DNA of 64,000 nucleotides from Lysobacteraceae bacterium (GCA_012523465.1 JAAYIK010000028.1:62001-126000), one strand, 5' to 3'. Numbered from the stretch's first letter, positions 36,704 to 45,120 are shown. Notes: generated by a model from the sequence alone, not told the origin. Translations and numbers: made by a program.

Positions 36704-37117
36704 ATGAAGAACGACATGGAATCCGCTTGGGCCGATTACCGTCTGGGCCAAATGAAAGAGTGGGGCGAAGGCCAGCCACCCGATCCGGCGGCCGCGGCCC
36801 GGCTTTACCGTCGCGCCGCCATGCGTGGCCTGGCCGAAGCCCAGCAGGCACTGGCCTTCCTCTACGCCACGGGTCAGGGTGTGCCGCTCAACGAGGCGAT
36901 GGCGGCTGCCTGGTTCCGCCGGGCCGCCGAGCAAGGACTGGCCGTCGCCCAGCACAACCTGGCAGTCATGTATGTGGAGGGGCGCGGAGTAGAAAAGGAC
37001 GAGCGCCAAGCCCTGTACTGGTTCTACCGCGCCGCCACCAGCGGCAGCAACGTTTCCCGCCAGTGGCTGTCCATGGCGCGCGAGCGATGGCGCGACTACC
37101 TCTCCGCCGATCTTTGA
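36704..37117 (+). CDS. Sel1-repeat protein
   Basis: Soluble helical-repeat protein of 137 residues with three Sel1-like repeats. They start near ADYRLGQMKEWGEGQPPDPA, AAMRGLAEAQQALAFLYATG and AAEQGLAVAQHNLAVMYVEG, each with the G-x-x-x-A-x-x-x-L pattern. No signal peptide is seen. Such proteins act as protein-protein scaffolds; the partner is unknown. ATG 36704 (MKNDMESAW) is used because the upstream frame lacks a ribosome binding site. Confidence 0.85.
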   Translation: MKNDMESAWADYRLGQMKEWGEGQPPDPAAAARLYRRAAMRGLAEAQQALAFLYATGQGVPLNEAMAAAWFRRAAEQGLAVAQHNLAVMYVEGRGVEKDERQALYWFYRAATSGSNVSRQWLSMARERWRDYLSADL

Positions 37118-37124
37118 ACCGCCA

Positions 37125-37145
37125 GCCGGCCGGCTTCCGGCCGGC
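37125..37145 (+). terminator. GC-rich stem-loop after the Sel1 gene
   Basis: GCCGGCCGG (37125-37133) pairs with CCGGCCGGC (37137-37145) around the loop CTT, 8 bases after the Sel1 stop codon. CTCTCCCC follows but there is no T run, so termination would be weak or factor-dependent. Confidence 0.5.
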
Positions 37146-37175
37146 CCTCTCCCCAGTATCGCAAAGCTTGCGCTG

Positions 37176-37203
37176 TTGCCAGCTTTGGCGACGGCTCTAT
37201 GCT
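37176..37203 (+). promoter_or_regulatory. Predicted promoter of the membrane-anchored receiver gene
   Basis: TTGCCA (37176-37181, 5 of 6 to consensus) and TATGCT (37198-37203, 4 of 6) are 16 bases apart. This implies a leader of about 120 bases before 37330 that contains a 7-pair hairpin, GACGCCT-CAGC-AGGCGTC (37265-37282). Confidence 0.45.
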
Positions 37204-37329
37204 AGTCTTCGCTGAGAGAACGGCAAAACCATCGGATTTACGCCGGCTTGCACGTTCTTCCGAAGACGCCTCAGCAGGCGTCGGTCGCATCCCTGGTTCG
37301 ACAACAAAATAACCCTGCAGAGGTCGGGT

Positions 37330-38445
37330 ATGGCGCAACCAATCAAGACGGCGCTCATCGTCGACGACTCGCGGCTCGCCCGCGTCGCACTTTCCAAGTT
37401 GTTGGCCAACCGTGGCATTAAGGTCGACATGGTTGGCTGCGGCGAGGAGGGGCTGGAGCATCTGCGGCGCCATCAACCGGACATCGTCTTCATGGACTAC
37501 ATGATGCCGGACATGGACGGCTTCGAGGCCTCTCGCCGCGTGCTGGCGGACCCTACCTGCCACAAGCCGCCCATCGTCATGTACACCTCGCAAGACACCG
37601 AAGAAGACCGCCTCAAGGCGGCCGAAATCGGCATCTCCGGCTTTCTCAGCAAGCCCACCACGCTGAGCGCGCTGGACGAGGTGCTGCAGGCGGTGGCCTC
37701 CGGAAAAATGCGGCCTGGTGCGTCCGCCGCCGCGCCGACGCCAACCACAACCTCTGCCCCGACGGCCGCGGCGGCGAAAGCGCCCGCTGCCGACCCCACC
37801 GCGCCGCTCGACCTGCAAGCTGTGGAAGAAGCAGCCCGGGTGGCAGCACGCGACCAAAGCGAGTACGTGGCGTTGCACTACTTCGAGCAGCTGCGGGACG
37901 AGCTGCAGTCTTCCCTGCAGCAGGTTCGCAATGAACTGGGCGCAATCGCGCAGCAAGTGCAAGGCGTGGAAACCGCCCTCGCCCAGCTTCCGGAGCCGCA
38001 ACGAATCGACCTGGAGGAGCTGGAAGTCCGTCTGGGCAAACTGGCCGAGGAACGGGCCGAGTCCATCGCCGGCGGCGTCGCCCGATCCGCGGCCGCGGCC
38101 GCGGCCCGTGCCCAAGCACCGCAGCTGATTGCCGACGCCAGGCAGGCCGCCATCGACGCCGTCGAGCTCGCCAATCTGCCCGGCCGGCTGCAGACGCTGG
38201 TGGACGAGGCCTTGCCGCGCCTGCGTCGCGAGCTGCAGACCCTGATGCAACAGGATTTGCAGGCCGCCTTGACTGCCGCCCTGGACGAGCGCGCCGAGCG
38301 GCTGGAGTCGCGCCTGCTGGAAGCGGCCGAGCACGCCGCCAGCGCCGAGCTGCGGGCCCGCAGCGGCAGCCTACTGCTGAAGGCCGCACTAGCCGGCATC
38401 GTTGCCGGCACGGTCACGGCCCTGGTCATCGCGCTGCTGCTGTAG
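37330..38445 (+). CDS. Receiver domain fused to a coiled coil and a C-terminal membrane anchor
   Basis: A 371-residue protein with an unusual layout. Residues 1-125 form a CheY-like receiver with Asp12, Asp13, Asp56 (IVFMDYMMPDMDGFEA), Thr86 and Lys108 all present, so it should be phosphorylated. An Ala/Pro/Thr linker (128-155) leads to a long helical, Gln/Glu/Ala-rich coiled coil (about 160-340). A single C-terminal membrane helix (about 348-371, AALAGIVAGTVTALVIALLL) ends the protein. No kinase is adjacent; ChpA is a possible donor, which is speculation. Its end overlaps nfi by 20 bases. Confidence 0.85.
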   Translation: MAQPIKTALIVDDSRLARVALSKLLANRGIKVDMVGCGEEGLEHLRRHQPDIVFMDYMMPDMDGFEASRRVLADPTCHKPPIVMYTSQDTEEDRLKAAEIGISGFLSKPTTLSALDEVLQAVASGKMRPGASAAAPTPTTTSAPTAAAAKAPAADPTAPLDLQAVEEAARVAARDQSEYVALHYFEQLRDELQSSLQQVRNELGAIAQQVQGVETALAQLPEPQRIDLEELEVRLGKLAEERAESIAGGVARSAAAAAARAQAPQLIADARQAAIDAVELANLPGRLQTLVDEALPRLRRELQTLMQQDLQAALTAALDERAERLESRLLEAAEHAASAELRARSGSLLLKAALAGIVAGTVTALVIALLL

Positions 38446-39106
38446 CGCGGCTGGAAGCCAGCCGATCCGCCATGCGAATCGGCTCCGGCAACCGGTAACG
38501 GGTCAGGCAGCGCAGCACCCAGTCGACCGCATCCTCATGGCTGACCAAATGCCCTGGCGAGACGAACAACGGTCGCACCCCGGTGCGACTGCGCAGCACA
38601 GTGCCGATGCGCTCTTCGCCGTCTAGCAGCGGCGACTGCGAGCCTTTCTCCGGCCCCGGCTCCTGGTAGTGGCCGGTAAGTCGCGACTTGCCGACCCCGA
38701 TGCTGGGGATGCCGGTATACAGCCCAAGATGAGTGGCGATGCCCAGGCGGCGGGGATGGGCGATGCCCTGGCCATCGCATAGCAAGAGATCCGGCCGCTG
38801 CCGCAGCCCCTGCATTGCCTTGAGGACAGCCGGGATTTCGCGGAACGAAAGCAGCCCCGGCACGTACGGGAAGCGCACCGGCTCCAGCGCCACCGCGTGC
38901 TCCACCAGCTCCAGCCGCGGATAGCGATAGAGCGCGATCACGGCGCGGGCGGTCACGCCACGATCGATGAAGCCGGTATCGACACCGGCAATCAGCCTGA
39001 TCTCGCCTCGCAACGGCGCCAGCCGGATCTGTTCCCGCAAGCGTCGCTGGATGGCTACTGCTTCAGCGGCGCTCACATCCCAGTCATGCTGAACGGAGCG
39101 CGCCAT
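38426..39106 (-). CDS. nfi: Endonuclease V
   Basis: Repair nuclease of 226 residues that cleaves near deoxyinosine. The metal ligands Asp43 (AGVDTGF), Glu90 (LLSFREIPAV) and Asp111 (LLLCDGQGIAHPRRLG) correspond to Asp35, Glu89 and Asp110 of E. coli Nfi. The strand-separating PYVPGLLS motif and IGVGKSRLTG are present. It starts 3 bases after the stop of the DUF6763 gene and converges on the receiver gene. Confidence 0.95.
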   Translation of the reverse strand: MARSVQHDWDVSAAEAVAIQRRLREQIRLAPLRGEIRLIAGVDTGFIDRGVTARAVIALYRYPRLELVEHAVALEPVRFPYVPGLLSFREIPAVLKAMQGLRQRPDLLLCDGQGIAHPRRLGIATHLGLYTGIPSIGVGKSRLTGHYQEPGPEKGSQSPLLDGEERIGTVLRSRTGVRPLFVSPGHLVSHEDAVDWVLRCLTRYRLPEPIRMADRLASSRATAAAR

Positions 39107-39109
39107 TGC

Positions 39110-39409
39110 TCAGCCAAGCCCATCCACGTCGTTCAGGTAATCGTAGCCTTCTCGCATGTGCGCCAGCGTGTAGTCTTCCAGATCCTGCAAGTCTTCCGGA
39201 GCCAGATCCAGCGGCCCGCTCCAGTCTTCCGGCGGAGGCGACGGCAGCGCCGCCAGCATGAACCAGCTTTCCAGATCGAGAGCTTCGACGCTGCCGTCGG
39301 CATACTGGATCTCGATGTCGCCGTCGTCCAGGTCGATGGCGACGACTTCGAACACATCGCCTTCCGGGGTTCTGTACCATTCGCCGATAATCGGCCGATA
39401 ACGCGCCAT
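39110..39409 (-). CDS. DUF6763-like conserved protein
   Basis: Small acidic soluble protein of 99 residues: an N-terminal beta-rich part (IIGEWYRTPEGDVFEVVAID, then DIEIQYADGSVEALDLESW) and an acidic C-terminal helix (EDLQDLEDYTLAHMREGYDY). It matches my recollection of the gammaproteobacterial DUF6763 family; function unknown. It is tightly coupled to nfi. Confidence 0.8.
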   Translation of the reverse strand: MARYRPIIGEWYRTPEGDVFEVVAIDLDDGDIEIQYADGSVEALDLESWFMLAALPSPPPEDWSGPLDLAPEDLQDLEDYTLAHMREGYDYLNDVDGLG

Positions 39410-39500
39410 AGCACTCCCCCTCTCAACGCGTGCGGACGCTCGCGCCCGCCTCCCTCCAGGTATGGGGCCGCCGGCAACCAGGGCAAGCGCGGCGGGCGTT

Positions 39501-40541
39501 CTAGGGGCAGGGATTGGGCTGGCACGTGTGGATGGCCTCGATCCCGGCCAGCACCTCGTCCAACAGCGCCACGTCCAGACTGGCGACGTTCTCTGCCAGC
39601 TGCTCCATGGAGGTGGCGCCGATGATGTTGCTGGTAACGAACGGCCGGCTGGTGACGAAGGCCAACGCCATCTGCGCCGGGCTTAGGCCGTGCTCGCGGG
39701 CCAGCCTGACATATTCCGCGGTGGCCCGTTGCCCCTCTTCCTTGAGGTAGCGCGTGAAGCGCGAATACAAGGTAATACGGCTCCCGGCCGGGCGAGCGCC
39801 GTCGAGATACTTGCCGGTCAGCATTCCGAAAGCCAGCGGCGAGTAGGCCAGGAGGCCAACCTGCTCGCGGTGGCTGACCTCGGCAAGACCAATTTCAAAG
39901 CTGCGGTTCAGCAGGTTGTACGGATTCTGGATACTCACCACCCGCGGCAGCCCCAACCGCTCGGCCGCCGCCAGGAAGCTCATCACTCCCCAGGGACTTT
40001 CATTGGAGAGGCCGATGTAGCGGACCTTGCCTTCTTCCACCAATCTGGCCAGGGCGGTCAAGGTCTCCTCGATGTGGGGCGGCTCCTTCTCCTCCATCGG
40101 GGTATAGCCGAGTTGACCGAAGAAGTTGGTCCGCCGATCCGGCCAGTGCAGCTGGTAAAGATCCACATAATCGGTCTGCAGCCGGCGCAGCGAGCCTTCC
40201 AGCGCCTCGCGGATCACCGGCTCAGTGAAGCGAGTGCGGCCGTCGCGAATGTGCTTGATGCCGTTGCCGGGACCGGTGACCTTGGTCGCCAGGATGATGT
40301 CGTCGCGCCGTCCCCGCGCCCTGAGCCAGGTGCCGATGTAGGTCTCGGTACGGCCTTGGGTCTCCGGCCTGGGCGGCACCGGATACATTTCCGCCGTATC
40401 GATGAAGTTGATGCCCTGCGCGACCGCGTAGTCCAGCTGCGCGTGGGCTTCGGCCTCGGAATTCTGCTCTCCCCAGGTCATGGTGCCCAGGCAAAGCACG
40501 CTCACCTTGATATCGGTATGGCCAAGACGGCGGTATTCCAT
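39501..40541 (-). CDS. tas: Tas-like aldo/keto reductase
   Basis: NADP(H)-dependent oxidoreductase with a TIM barrel, 346 residues as for E. coli Tas. MEYRRLGHTDIKVSVLCLGT starts the barrel. INFIDTAEMYPVPP carries the catalytic Asp and Tyr, ILATKV the Lys and LYQLHWPDR the His. YIGLSNESPWGVM and ITLYSRFTRYL fit the Tas subgroup. The physiological substrate is unknown. It is 91 bases upstream of the DUF6763 gene on the same strand. Confidence 0.93.
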   Translation of the reverse strand: MEYRRLGHTDIKVSVLCLGTMTWGEQNSEAEAHAQLDYAVAQGINFIDTAEMYPVPPRPETQGRTETYIGTWLRARGRRDDIILATKVTGPGNGIKHIRDGRTRFTEPVIREALEGSLRRLQTDYVDLYQLHWPDRRTNFFGQLGYTPMEEKEPPHIEETLTALARLVEEGKVRYIGLSNESPWGVMSFLAAAERLGLPRVVSIQNPYNLLNRSFEIGLAEVSHREQVGLLAYSPLAFGMLTGKYLDGARPAGSRITLYSRFTRYLKEEGQRATAEYVRLAREHGLSPAQMALAFVTSRPFVTSNIIGATSMEQLAENVASLDVALLDEVLAGIEAIHTCQPNPCP

Positions 40542-40709
40542 CGCGACTGCTCCCCCTTTGCCGTGGCGCCGGAGCCGGCACCAGCCGATGACTTGATGAC
40601 TGCAACCGACATCGAACCGTCGGCATGCGCGAGCACGCGCCCGCCACGCGGCAGCGCTCGGCGCGAATCAGCAGCAAACTTAGCAGGAACGGTGGCCGGA
40701 GTGCACGGT

Positions 40710-40747
40710 CAAAAAAATAGGCGGGTCGGCTGCCGCCGGAACCCGCC
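40710..40747 (-). terminator. Rho-independent terminator of the YjiS-like small gene
   Basis: On the minus strand GGCGGGT (40747-40741) pairs with ACCCGCC (40726-40720), with an inner CGGC/GCCG pair. The sequence TATTTTTTT follows (40719-40711). It lies about 50 bases after the stop of the 63-residue gene and before the aldo/keto reductase. The remaining bases of the gap 40542-40709 hold nothing I can identify. Confidence 0.85.
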
Positions 40748-40795
40748 CCAAGGGGGAGGAGGAGGAGAGGAGGAGGTAACCAGTTAAGCTACCGG

Positions 40796-40987
40796 TCAGG
40801 CTGCGTGCTCGCTTGGGCCTGCCTGACCAGTCGCGCGCGCTGTCGAGCCAATCAGTCGCCGCCAAGCGCGCCGTAACGCAGCAGCGATGTAAGCGCTGCG
40901 ATATGCCCGAGCCTGCTTCTGAATCGTCCCTATATCTGGCAAGACAGATGCACGGGCAGAAAGTTCGTTGCCTGACTCGCTGTACAT
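40796..40987 (-). CDS. Small YjiS/DUF1127-like protein
   Basis: Predicted 63-residue protein. ATG 40987 has GGGAGG 8 bases upstream, a promoter candidate lies further upstream and an intrinsic terminator lies downstream, so this is a complete small gene. The basic helix AYRSAYIAAALRRAWRRLIG (residues 28-47) resembles the arginine-rich C-terminal helix of YjiS/DUF1127 and RSP_7527-type proteins. Some of those act in RNA turnover or stress and phosphate responses. It is divergent from a LysR regulator, which may control it. Confidence 0.75.
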   Translation of the reverse strand: MYSESGNELSARASVLPDIGTIQKQARAYRSAYIAAALRRAWRRLIGSTARATGQAGPSEHAA

Positions 40988-41022
40988 GTGCTCTGCCTCC
41001 CGACTCGGCAAGCGCGCCGTTG

Positions 41023-41074
41023 TGCTGCATCCCTATGTTGCGGTGCAGCATAGCACTTTTCGGCCCGATGATAA
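41023..41074 (-). promoter_or_regulatory. Promoter and dyad between the YjiS-like gene and lysR
   Basis: On the minus strand TTATCA (41074-41069) and TATGCT (41052-41047) are 16 bases apart and would drive the small gene. TGCTGCA (41023-41029) and TGCAGCA (41044-41050) form a perfect inverted repeat with a 14-base spacer that covers the -10 box and start site. This is a plausible operator for the divergent LysR protein, though the arms do not show the classical T-N11-A form. Confidence 0.45.
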
Positions 41075-41128
41075 CCCCGCACAATGGAAAAATATTTATT
41101 CCCTGAAGGCAAAGATAAGATCTAAGTC

Positions 41129-42085
41129 ATGGACAAGACAACGGAAATGCAAGTGTTCGTCTGCTGCGTCGAAGAGGGCGGGTTCTCCGCCGCGGCGCGT
41201 AGGCTGGACATGACCCCGTCGGCGGTCAGCAAGCAAATCCGCCGTCTGGAAGATCGTCTCGGCGTGCGGCTGTTCAACCGCACCACCCGCCGCATCAGCC
41301 TTACCGAAGCCGGCGAGCTGTATTTCCGCCACTGCAGCCGGATTCTGGCGGAAATCGCCGCCGCCGAGGAAGAGGTCAGCGCCCTGCAAGGGGCGGTGCG
41401 CGGTCGGCTACGGCTCAGCATTACCGCTGCCTTCGGCCGTGTCGTGGTGGTGCCCGCCCTGAAGGACTTCCTTGCCCGCTATCCGGAACTGGACGTGGAG
41501 CTGGAGCTGACCGACCGTCCGGTGGACGTGGTGCGGGAAGGACTGGACGCCGTCATCCAGCTCAGCGAGCAGGTGGACGACCCTTCACTGGTGGCACGCC
41601 GGTTGGCCGTCAACGAGCGCATCATCTGCGCCAGCCCCGACTACCTGGCCCGGCACGGTCTGCCGCAACGCCCCGAGGAGCTGCGCCGCCACAACTGCCT
41701 GGTGATGTACTCGGTGTCCCGCTTCAACGACTGGGAATTCTCCGACCACCAAGGCAGCCGGGTGGTAGAGGTAAGCGGCAACTTTCAGGCCAATACCGCC
41801 GACGCCCTGTACGAGGCGGCACTGGCCGGCATCGGCATCGCTCGCCTGTCGACCTGGCTGGTCGCCGGTGACATCCGAGCCGGCCGGTTGGTCCACATCC
41901 TGCCCCAGTACACTCATACCAGTTCGGCCTATTACGTGCTGTACCCGCAGGGGCACCACCTCTCGCCCAAGGTGCGAGCCTTCGTGGACTTCTTGATCGA
42001 GCTGTTCACGCCGCATCCGCCATGGCAGAGACAAGGGCAATCGCTGCCGACCCGCTCCCACCGGATGGTGCGCGGGCCGTCCTGA
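41129..42085 (+). CDS. LysR-family transcriptional regulator
   Basis: A 318-residue regulator with an N-terminal winged helix-turn-helix (FSAAARRLDMTPSAVSKQIRRLEDRLG, residues 19-45, then LFNRTTRRISLTEAG). The C-terminal effector domain begins near residue 92. The GRLRLSITAAFGRVVVVPAL and GEGLDAVIQL-like region fits the DmlR/AaeR-type subgroup. The effector is unknown. It is divergent from the small YjiS-like gene. The C-terminal tail after WQRQGQS is basic and longer than usual. Confidence 0.92.
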   Translation: MDKTTEMQVFVCCVEEGGFSAAARRLDMTPSAVSKQIRRLEDRLGVRLFNRTTRRISLTEAGELYFRHCSRILAEIAAAEEEVSALQGAVRGRLRLSITAAFGRVVVVPALKDFLARYPELDVELELTDRPVDVVREGLDAVIQLSEQVDDPSLVARRLAVNERIICASPDYLARHGLPQRPEELRRHNCLVMYSVSRFNDWEFSDHQGSRVVEVSGNFQANTADALYEAALAGIGIARLSTWLVAGDIRAGRLVHILPQYTHTSSAYYVLYPQGHHLSPKVRAFVDFLIELFTPHPPWQRQGQSLPTRSHRMVRGPS

Positions 42086-42187
42086 GCGCAAGCCGCCGCC
42101 CCGATATTACACCGGCGCAAGTGAGGCTATAGTTAGCCGCTGCAGGTGCAGCAACGCCTGGCTCAGGAGTAGGAGAGAACATCAACG

Positions 42188-43111
42188 ATGAACACGTGGC
42201 TGATCACCCACCCTGCCTGCCTGGAACACGATCCGGGCCCAGATCACCCGGAGAGCGTGGACCGGCTGCGGACCGTGCTCAGCGCTCTAGAGGGCAGCAA
42301 CTTCCAGTTCCTGCAGCGGCAGGAGGCTCCGCAGGCCACTATCGAGCAGCTGGCGCGGGTACACGACCGGGAATACATCGAGCGCGTGCTGGCCTCTATT
42401 CCGGAGCAAGGCCGCTACATGCTGGACAACGACACCGTCGTCTCGCCCGCCTCCGGCGAGGCCGCGCTGCGCGCTGCCGGCGCTGTCTGCCTGGCGGTGG
42501 ATGCGGTCATGAGCGGCGAGGCCGATCGCGTTTTCTGCGCCGTACGCCCGCCCGGCCACCATGCCGAGGCGGACCGGGCGATGGGCTTTTGCCTGTTCAA
42601 TAACATCGCCGTAGGTGCCGCCCACGCTCGTGCCGTATACAAGGTGCGCCGCGTGGCCATCGTTGACTTCGACGTCCACCACGGCAACGGCACCGCCGCC
42701 ATCTTCGAAGGCCGCAAGGGCTTCTTTTATCTTTCCAGTCACCAGCAGCCGCTGTTCCCCGACACTGGAGACCCCAGCAAGAACCGGCGCCAGAACATCT
42801 TCAACCTTGCCCTGCCGCCCTACACCAGCGGCCTGGATTTCCGCCCCGTGTTCCAGGACGAGCTGCTGCGGGAGTTGGACGAGTTCGCACCGGAGCTGAT
42901 CTTCATCTCAGCCGGCTTCGACGCCCATTACGAGGATCCCTTGGCCAACCTGCGCCTCAACGAACGCGATTTCGGCTGGATCACCGAAGAGATCGTCACC
43001 ATCGCCCGCCGCCACAGCAAGGGACGGGTGATCTCGGCGCTGGAAGGCGGCTACAACCTTGACGCTCTGCGCCGCTCGGTGATCGCCCATGTCAGCGCGC
43101 TGATGGGCTGA
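42188..43111 (+). CDS. Histone deacetylase-fold amidohydrolase
   Basis: Arginase/deacetylase-fold zinc enzyme of 307 residues. The catalytic His pair is in RPPGHHAEADRAMGF (124-125), and the zinc ligands are Asp162 and His164 in VDFDVHHGNGT and the Asp in SAGFDAHYEDPL. ALEGGYNLDALRRS ends the fold. Bacterial relatives deacetylate acetylpolyamines or small acetylated amines or proteins; the substrate is not readable. A purine-rich AGGAGTAGGAGAGAAC precedes the ATG. It ends 31 bases from convergent zapE. Confidence 0.92.
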   Translation: MNTWLITHPACLEHDPGPDHPESVDRLRTVLSALEGSNFQFLQRQEAPQATIEQLARVHDREYIERVLASIPEQGRYMLDNDTVVSPASGEAALRAAGAVCLAVDAVMSGEADRVFCAVRPPGHHAEADRAMGFCLFNNIAVGAAHARAVYKVRRVAIVDFDVHHGNGTAAIFEGRKGFFYLSSHQQPLFPDTGDPSKNRRQNIFNLALPPYTSGLDFRPVFQDELLRELDEFAPELIFISAGFDAHYEDPLANLRLNERDFGWITEEIVTIARRHSKGRVISALEGGYNLDALRRSVIAHVSALMG

Positions 43112-43142
43112 CAACGGCAGCGCGCTGGCCGCCGGACGCCGC

Positions 43143-44234
43143 TCAGGGGCGATGCGGGCGGGCCAGGTACTCGCGCGAGCGCATCTCCTGCAGGCGGCTG
43201 ACGGTGCGCTCAAACGCGAAGCGCAGGTGGTAGCCCTGATAGAGTTCCTCGGGCGGCACGGCCGCCGTGCAGAGGAAGTTGACCGCCCGGTCGTAGAACT
43301 CGTCGATCATGGCAATAAAGCGCCGCGCCTCATTGTCCTGCTCGCCGGCCAGCCTGGGAATGCCCGACACCAGCACAGTATGGAAGCGGCGACCGATCTC
43401 GATGTAGTCGGAGGCGCTGCGCGGGCTACCGCAGATGGCGGCGAAATCGAACCACACCACATTGTCGGCCAGCCGCCGGGTCGGGATCAGGCGCCCGGCG
43501 ATCTCCAGCTGGGCGTCAGCCTGGCCTGGCCCGCCGGCCAGATGCTCGAACTCCTGCGCGAACAACTGCTCGCTGCGCTCGTCGGCAGGAGTGTGATAGA
43601 TCTCCACCCGCTCCAGGTAGCGCAGGCGGTAGTCGATCCCGCTGTCGACGTTGAGCACCGTGGTATGCCGCTTGATCAGCTCGATGGCGGGCAGGAAGCG
43701 CGCCCGCTGCAGCCCGTCCTTGTACAGCTCGTCCGGCGGAATGTTAGACGTCGCCACCAAGGTCACACCTTCGGCGAACAGACCTTCCAGCAAACCGCCG
43801 AGCAGCATGGCGTCAGCGATGTCGGTGACGAAGAACTCGTCAAAACACAGCACCCGGGTGTCGGCCGCGATCCGGGAGGCGATCAGTTGCAAAGGGTTTT
43901 GCCGGTCGCGGTTGCGGCGCAGCTCGTCGTGCACCAGCTGCATGAAATGATGGAAATGCAGCCGCCGCTTCTCCGGAAACGGCAGGCTATCGAAGAACAC
44001 ATCCACCAGATAAGTCTTGCCGCGGCCGACTCCCCCCCACAGATACAGCCCCTTTACCGGCTCCCGCGCCGGCCGTCGCAATCGCTGCATCAGGCGCTGC
44101 AACCGGTTCGGCCGCGGCTGCTCCAGAAGGGCCTCGTAAATCGCCTGCAGATGCTGCACAGCCCGCTCTTGGGCCGGGTCGTAGGAAAAATCCGGCCGCT
44201 TGAGATCGGCCTGGTAACGCTGCCAAGGAGTCAT
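43143..44234 (-). CDS. zapE: ZapE, AFG1-like cell division ATPase
   Basis: P-loop ATPase of 363 residues. Walker A is GGVGRGKT (67-74), Walker B is RVLCFDEFFV and sensor 1 is LVATSNIPPDELYKDGLQR. FHHFMQLVHDEL and ICGSPRSASDYIEI are AFG1/ZapE family blocks. In E. coli ZapE associates with the Z ring late in division. It is preceded by the terminator of the peroxiredoxin gene and lies alone on its strand. Confidence 0.94.
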   Translation of the reverse strand: MTPWQRYQADLKRPDFSYDPAQERAVQHLQAIYEALLEQPRPNRLQRLMQRLRRPAREPVKGLYLWGGVGRGKTYLVDVFFDSLPFPEKRRLHFHHFMQLVHDELRRNRDRQNPLQLIASRIAADTRVLCFDEFFVTDIADAMLLGGLLEGLFAEGVTLVATSNIPPDELYKDGLQRARFLPAIELIKRHTTVLNVDSGIDYRLRYLERVEIYHTPADERSEQLFAQEFEHLAGGPGQADAQLEIAGRLIPTRRLADNVVWFDFAAICGSPRSASDYIEIGRRFHTVLVSGIPRLAGEQDNEARRFIAMIDEFYDRAVNFLCTAAVPPEELYQGYHLRFAFERTVSRLQEMRSREYLARPHRP

Positions 44235-44327
44235 CGAATTCCATGCTTGGATCGCGCGGGGCAGTCGTCTGCACCGCTTGGACCGGGAGTTATCGTTGCG
44301 TCTGGGCTAGCCGATGACGCGGCCGCA

Positions 44328-44361
44328 TTATAAAAGAAAGGCGCCGGCAGATGCCGGCGCC
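44328..44361 (-). terminator. Rho-independent terminator after the 1-Cys peroxiredoxin gene
   Basis: On the minus strand GGCGCCGGC (44361-44353) pairs with GCCGGCGCC (44348-44340) around a 4-base loop. It is followed by TTTCTTTTATAA (44339-44328). It lies 27 bases after the prx stop codon. Confidence 0.9.
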
Positions 44362-44387
44362 TGTGCGTCATAAAGCGAAGGAATCAG

Positions 44388-45029
44388 CTATTTATCGGGC
44401 TGCGGCGTCATTCGCAGATAAGGCCTGAGCTCGCGCCAACCCTTGGGGAATTTTTGCTGCAGCTCTTCGGGGTCGGTGATGGAAGGCAGGATGACGCACT
44501 CGTCGCCCTGCTGCCAGTTCTCCGGCGTGGCTACCGCGTAGTTGTCGGTCAGCTGCAAGGAATCGATGACCCGCAGTATCTCACCGAAATTCCGGCCGGT
44601 ACTCGGCGGATAGGTGATGGTGGCGCGGATCTTCTTCTGTGGATCAATAATGAACACCGAGCGCACGGTGGTGGTCGCGCTGGCGTTGGGATGGATCATG
44701 TCGTAGAGCTCGGCCACCTTACGGTCATGGTCGGCGATGATGGGGAAGTTGACCGTAGTCCCCTGGGTCTCGTTGATATCCTCGATCCAGCCGTGGTGAG
44801 ATTCCACCGGATCGACGCTGAGCGCGATCGGCTTTACGTTGCGCGCCTTAAACTCATCGGCCAGCTTGGCGGTTCGGCCCAGCTCGGTGGTACAGACCGG
44901 GGTAAAGTCGGCCGGGTGGGAATACAGCACGACCCAGCTGTCGCCGGCCCACTGGTAGAAATCGATAGGCCCTTCGGTGCTGTCCTGGGTGAAGTTCGGC
45001 GCAGTGTCTCCCAGTCGAAGCGTCGCCAT
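44388..45029 (-). CDS. 1-Cys peroxiredoxin (Prx6 family)
   Basis: Thiol peroxidase of 213 residues. The peroxidatic Cys46 lies in SHPADFTPVCTTELG. The Prx6-type C-terminal half is present (GRNFGEILRVIDSLQLT, then YAVATPENWQQGDECVILPS). The extra cysteine in GDECVILP is common in this family and need not be a resolving residue. The first residues MATLRLGDTAPNF and the start at ATG 45029 are typical. It could act with glutathione made by GshB, which is inference. Confidence 0.93.
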   Translation of the reverse strand: MATLRLGDTAPNFTQDSTEGPIDFYQWAGDSWVVLYSHPADFTPVCTTELGRTAKLADEFKARNVKPIALSVDPVESHHGWIEDINETQGTTVNFPIIADHDRKVAELYDMIHPNASATTTVRSVFIIDPQKKIRATITYPPSTGRNFGEILRVIDSLQLTDNYAVATPENWQQGDECVILPSITDPEELQQKFPKGWRELRPYLRMTPQPDK

Positions 45030-45120
45030 GTTTCCTCCTGCCCGCTACGGGCTGCTCGTCCCTGTCGCCTCCTGAAGCGTTGTGTGCAAGCCCGGCAGGA
45101 GAGAGAACCGCTGCGCGCGG

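Noticed and set aside
37204-37329. Possible GEMM-like c-di-GMP riboswitch before the receiver gene (GGCAAAACCATCGG)
   Set aside because: Only a short stretch resembles the 5' half of the element. The second conserved block and the tetraloop receptor are missing, so it is treated as an ordinary leader with a small hairpin.
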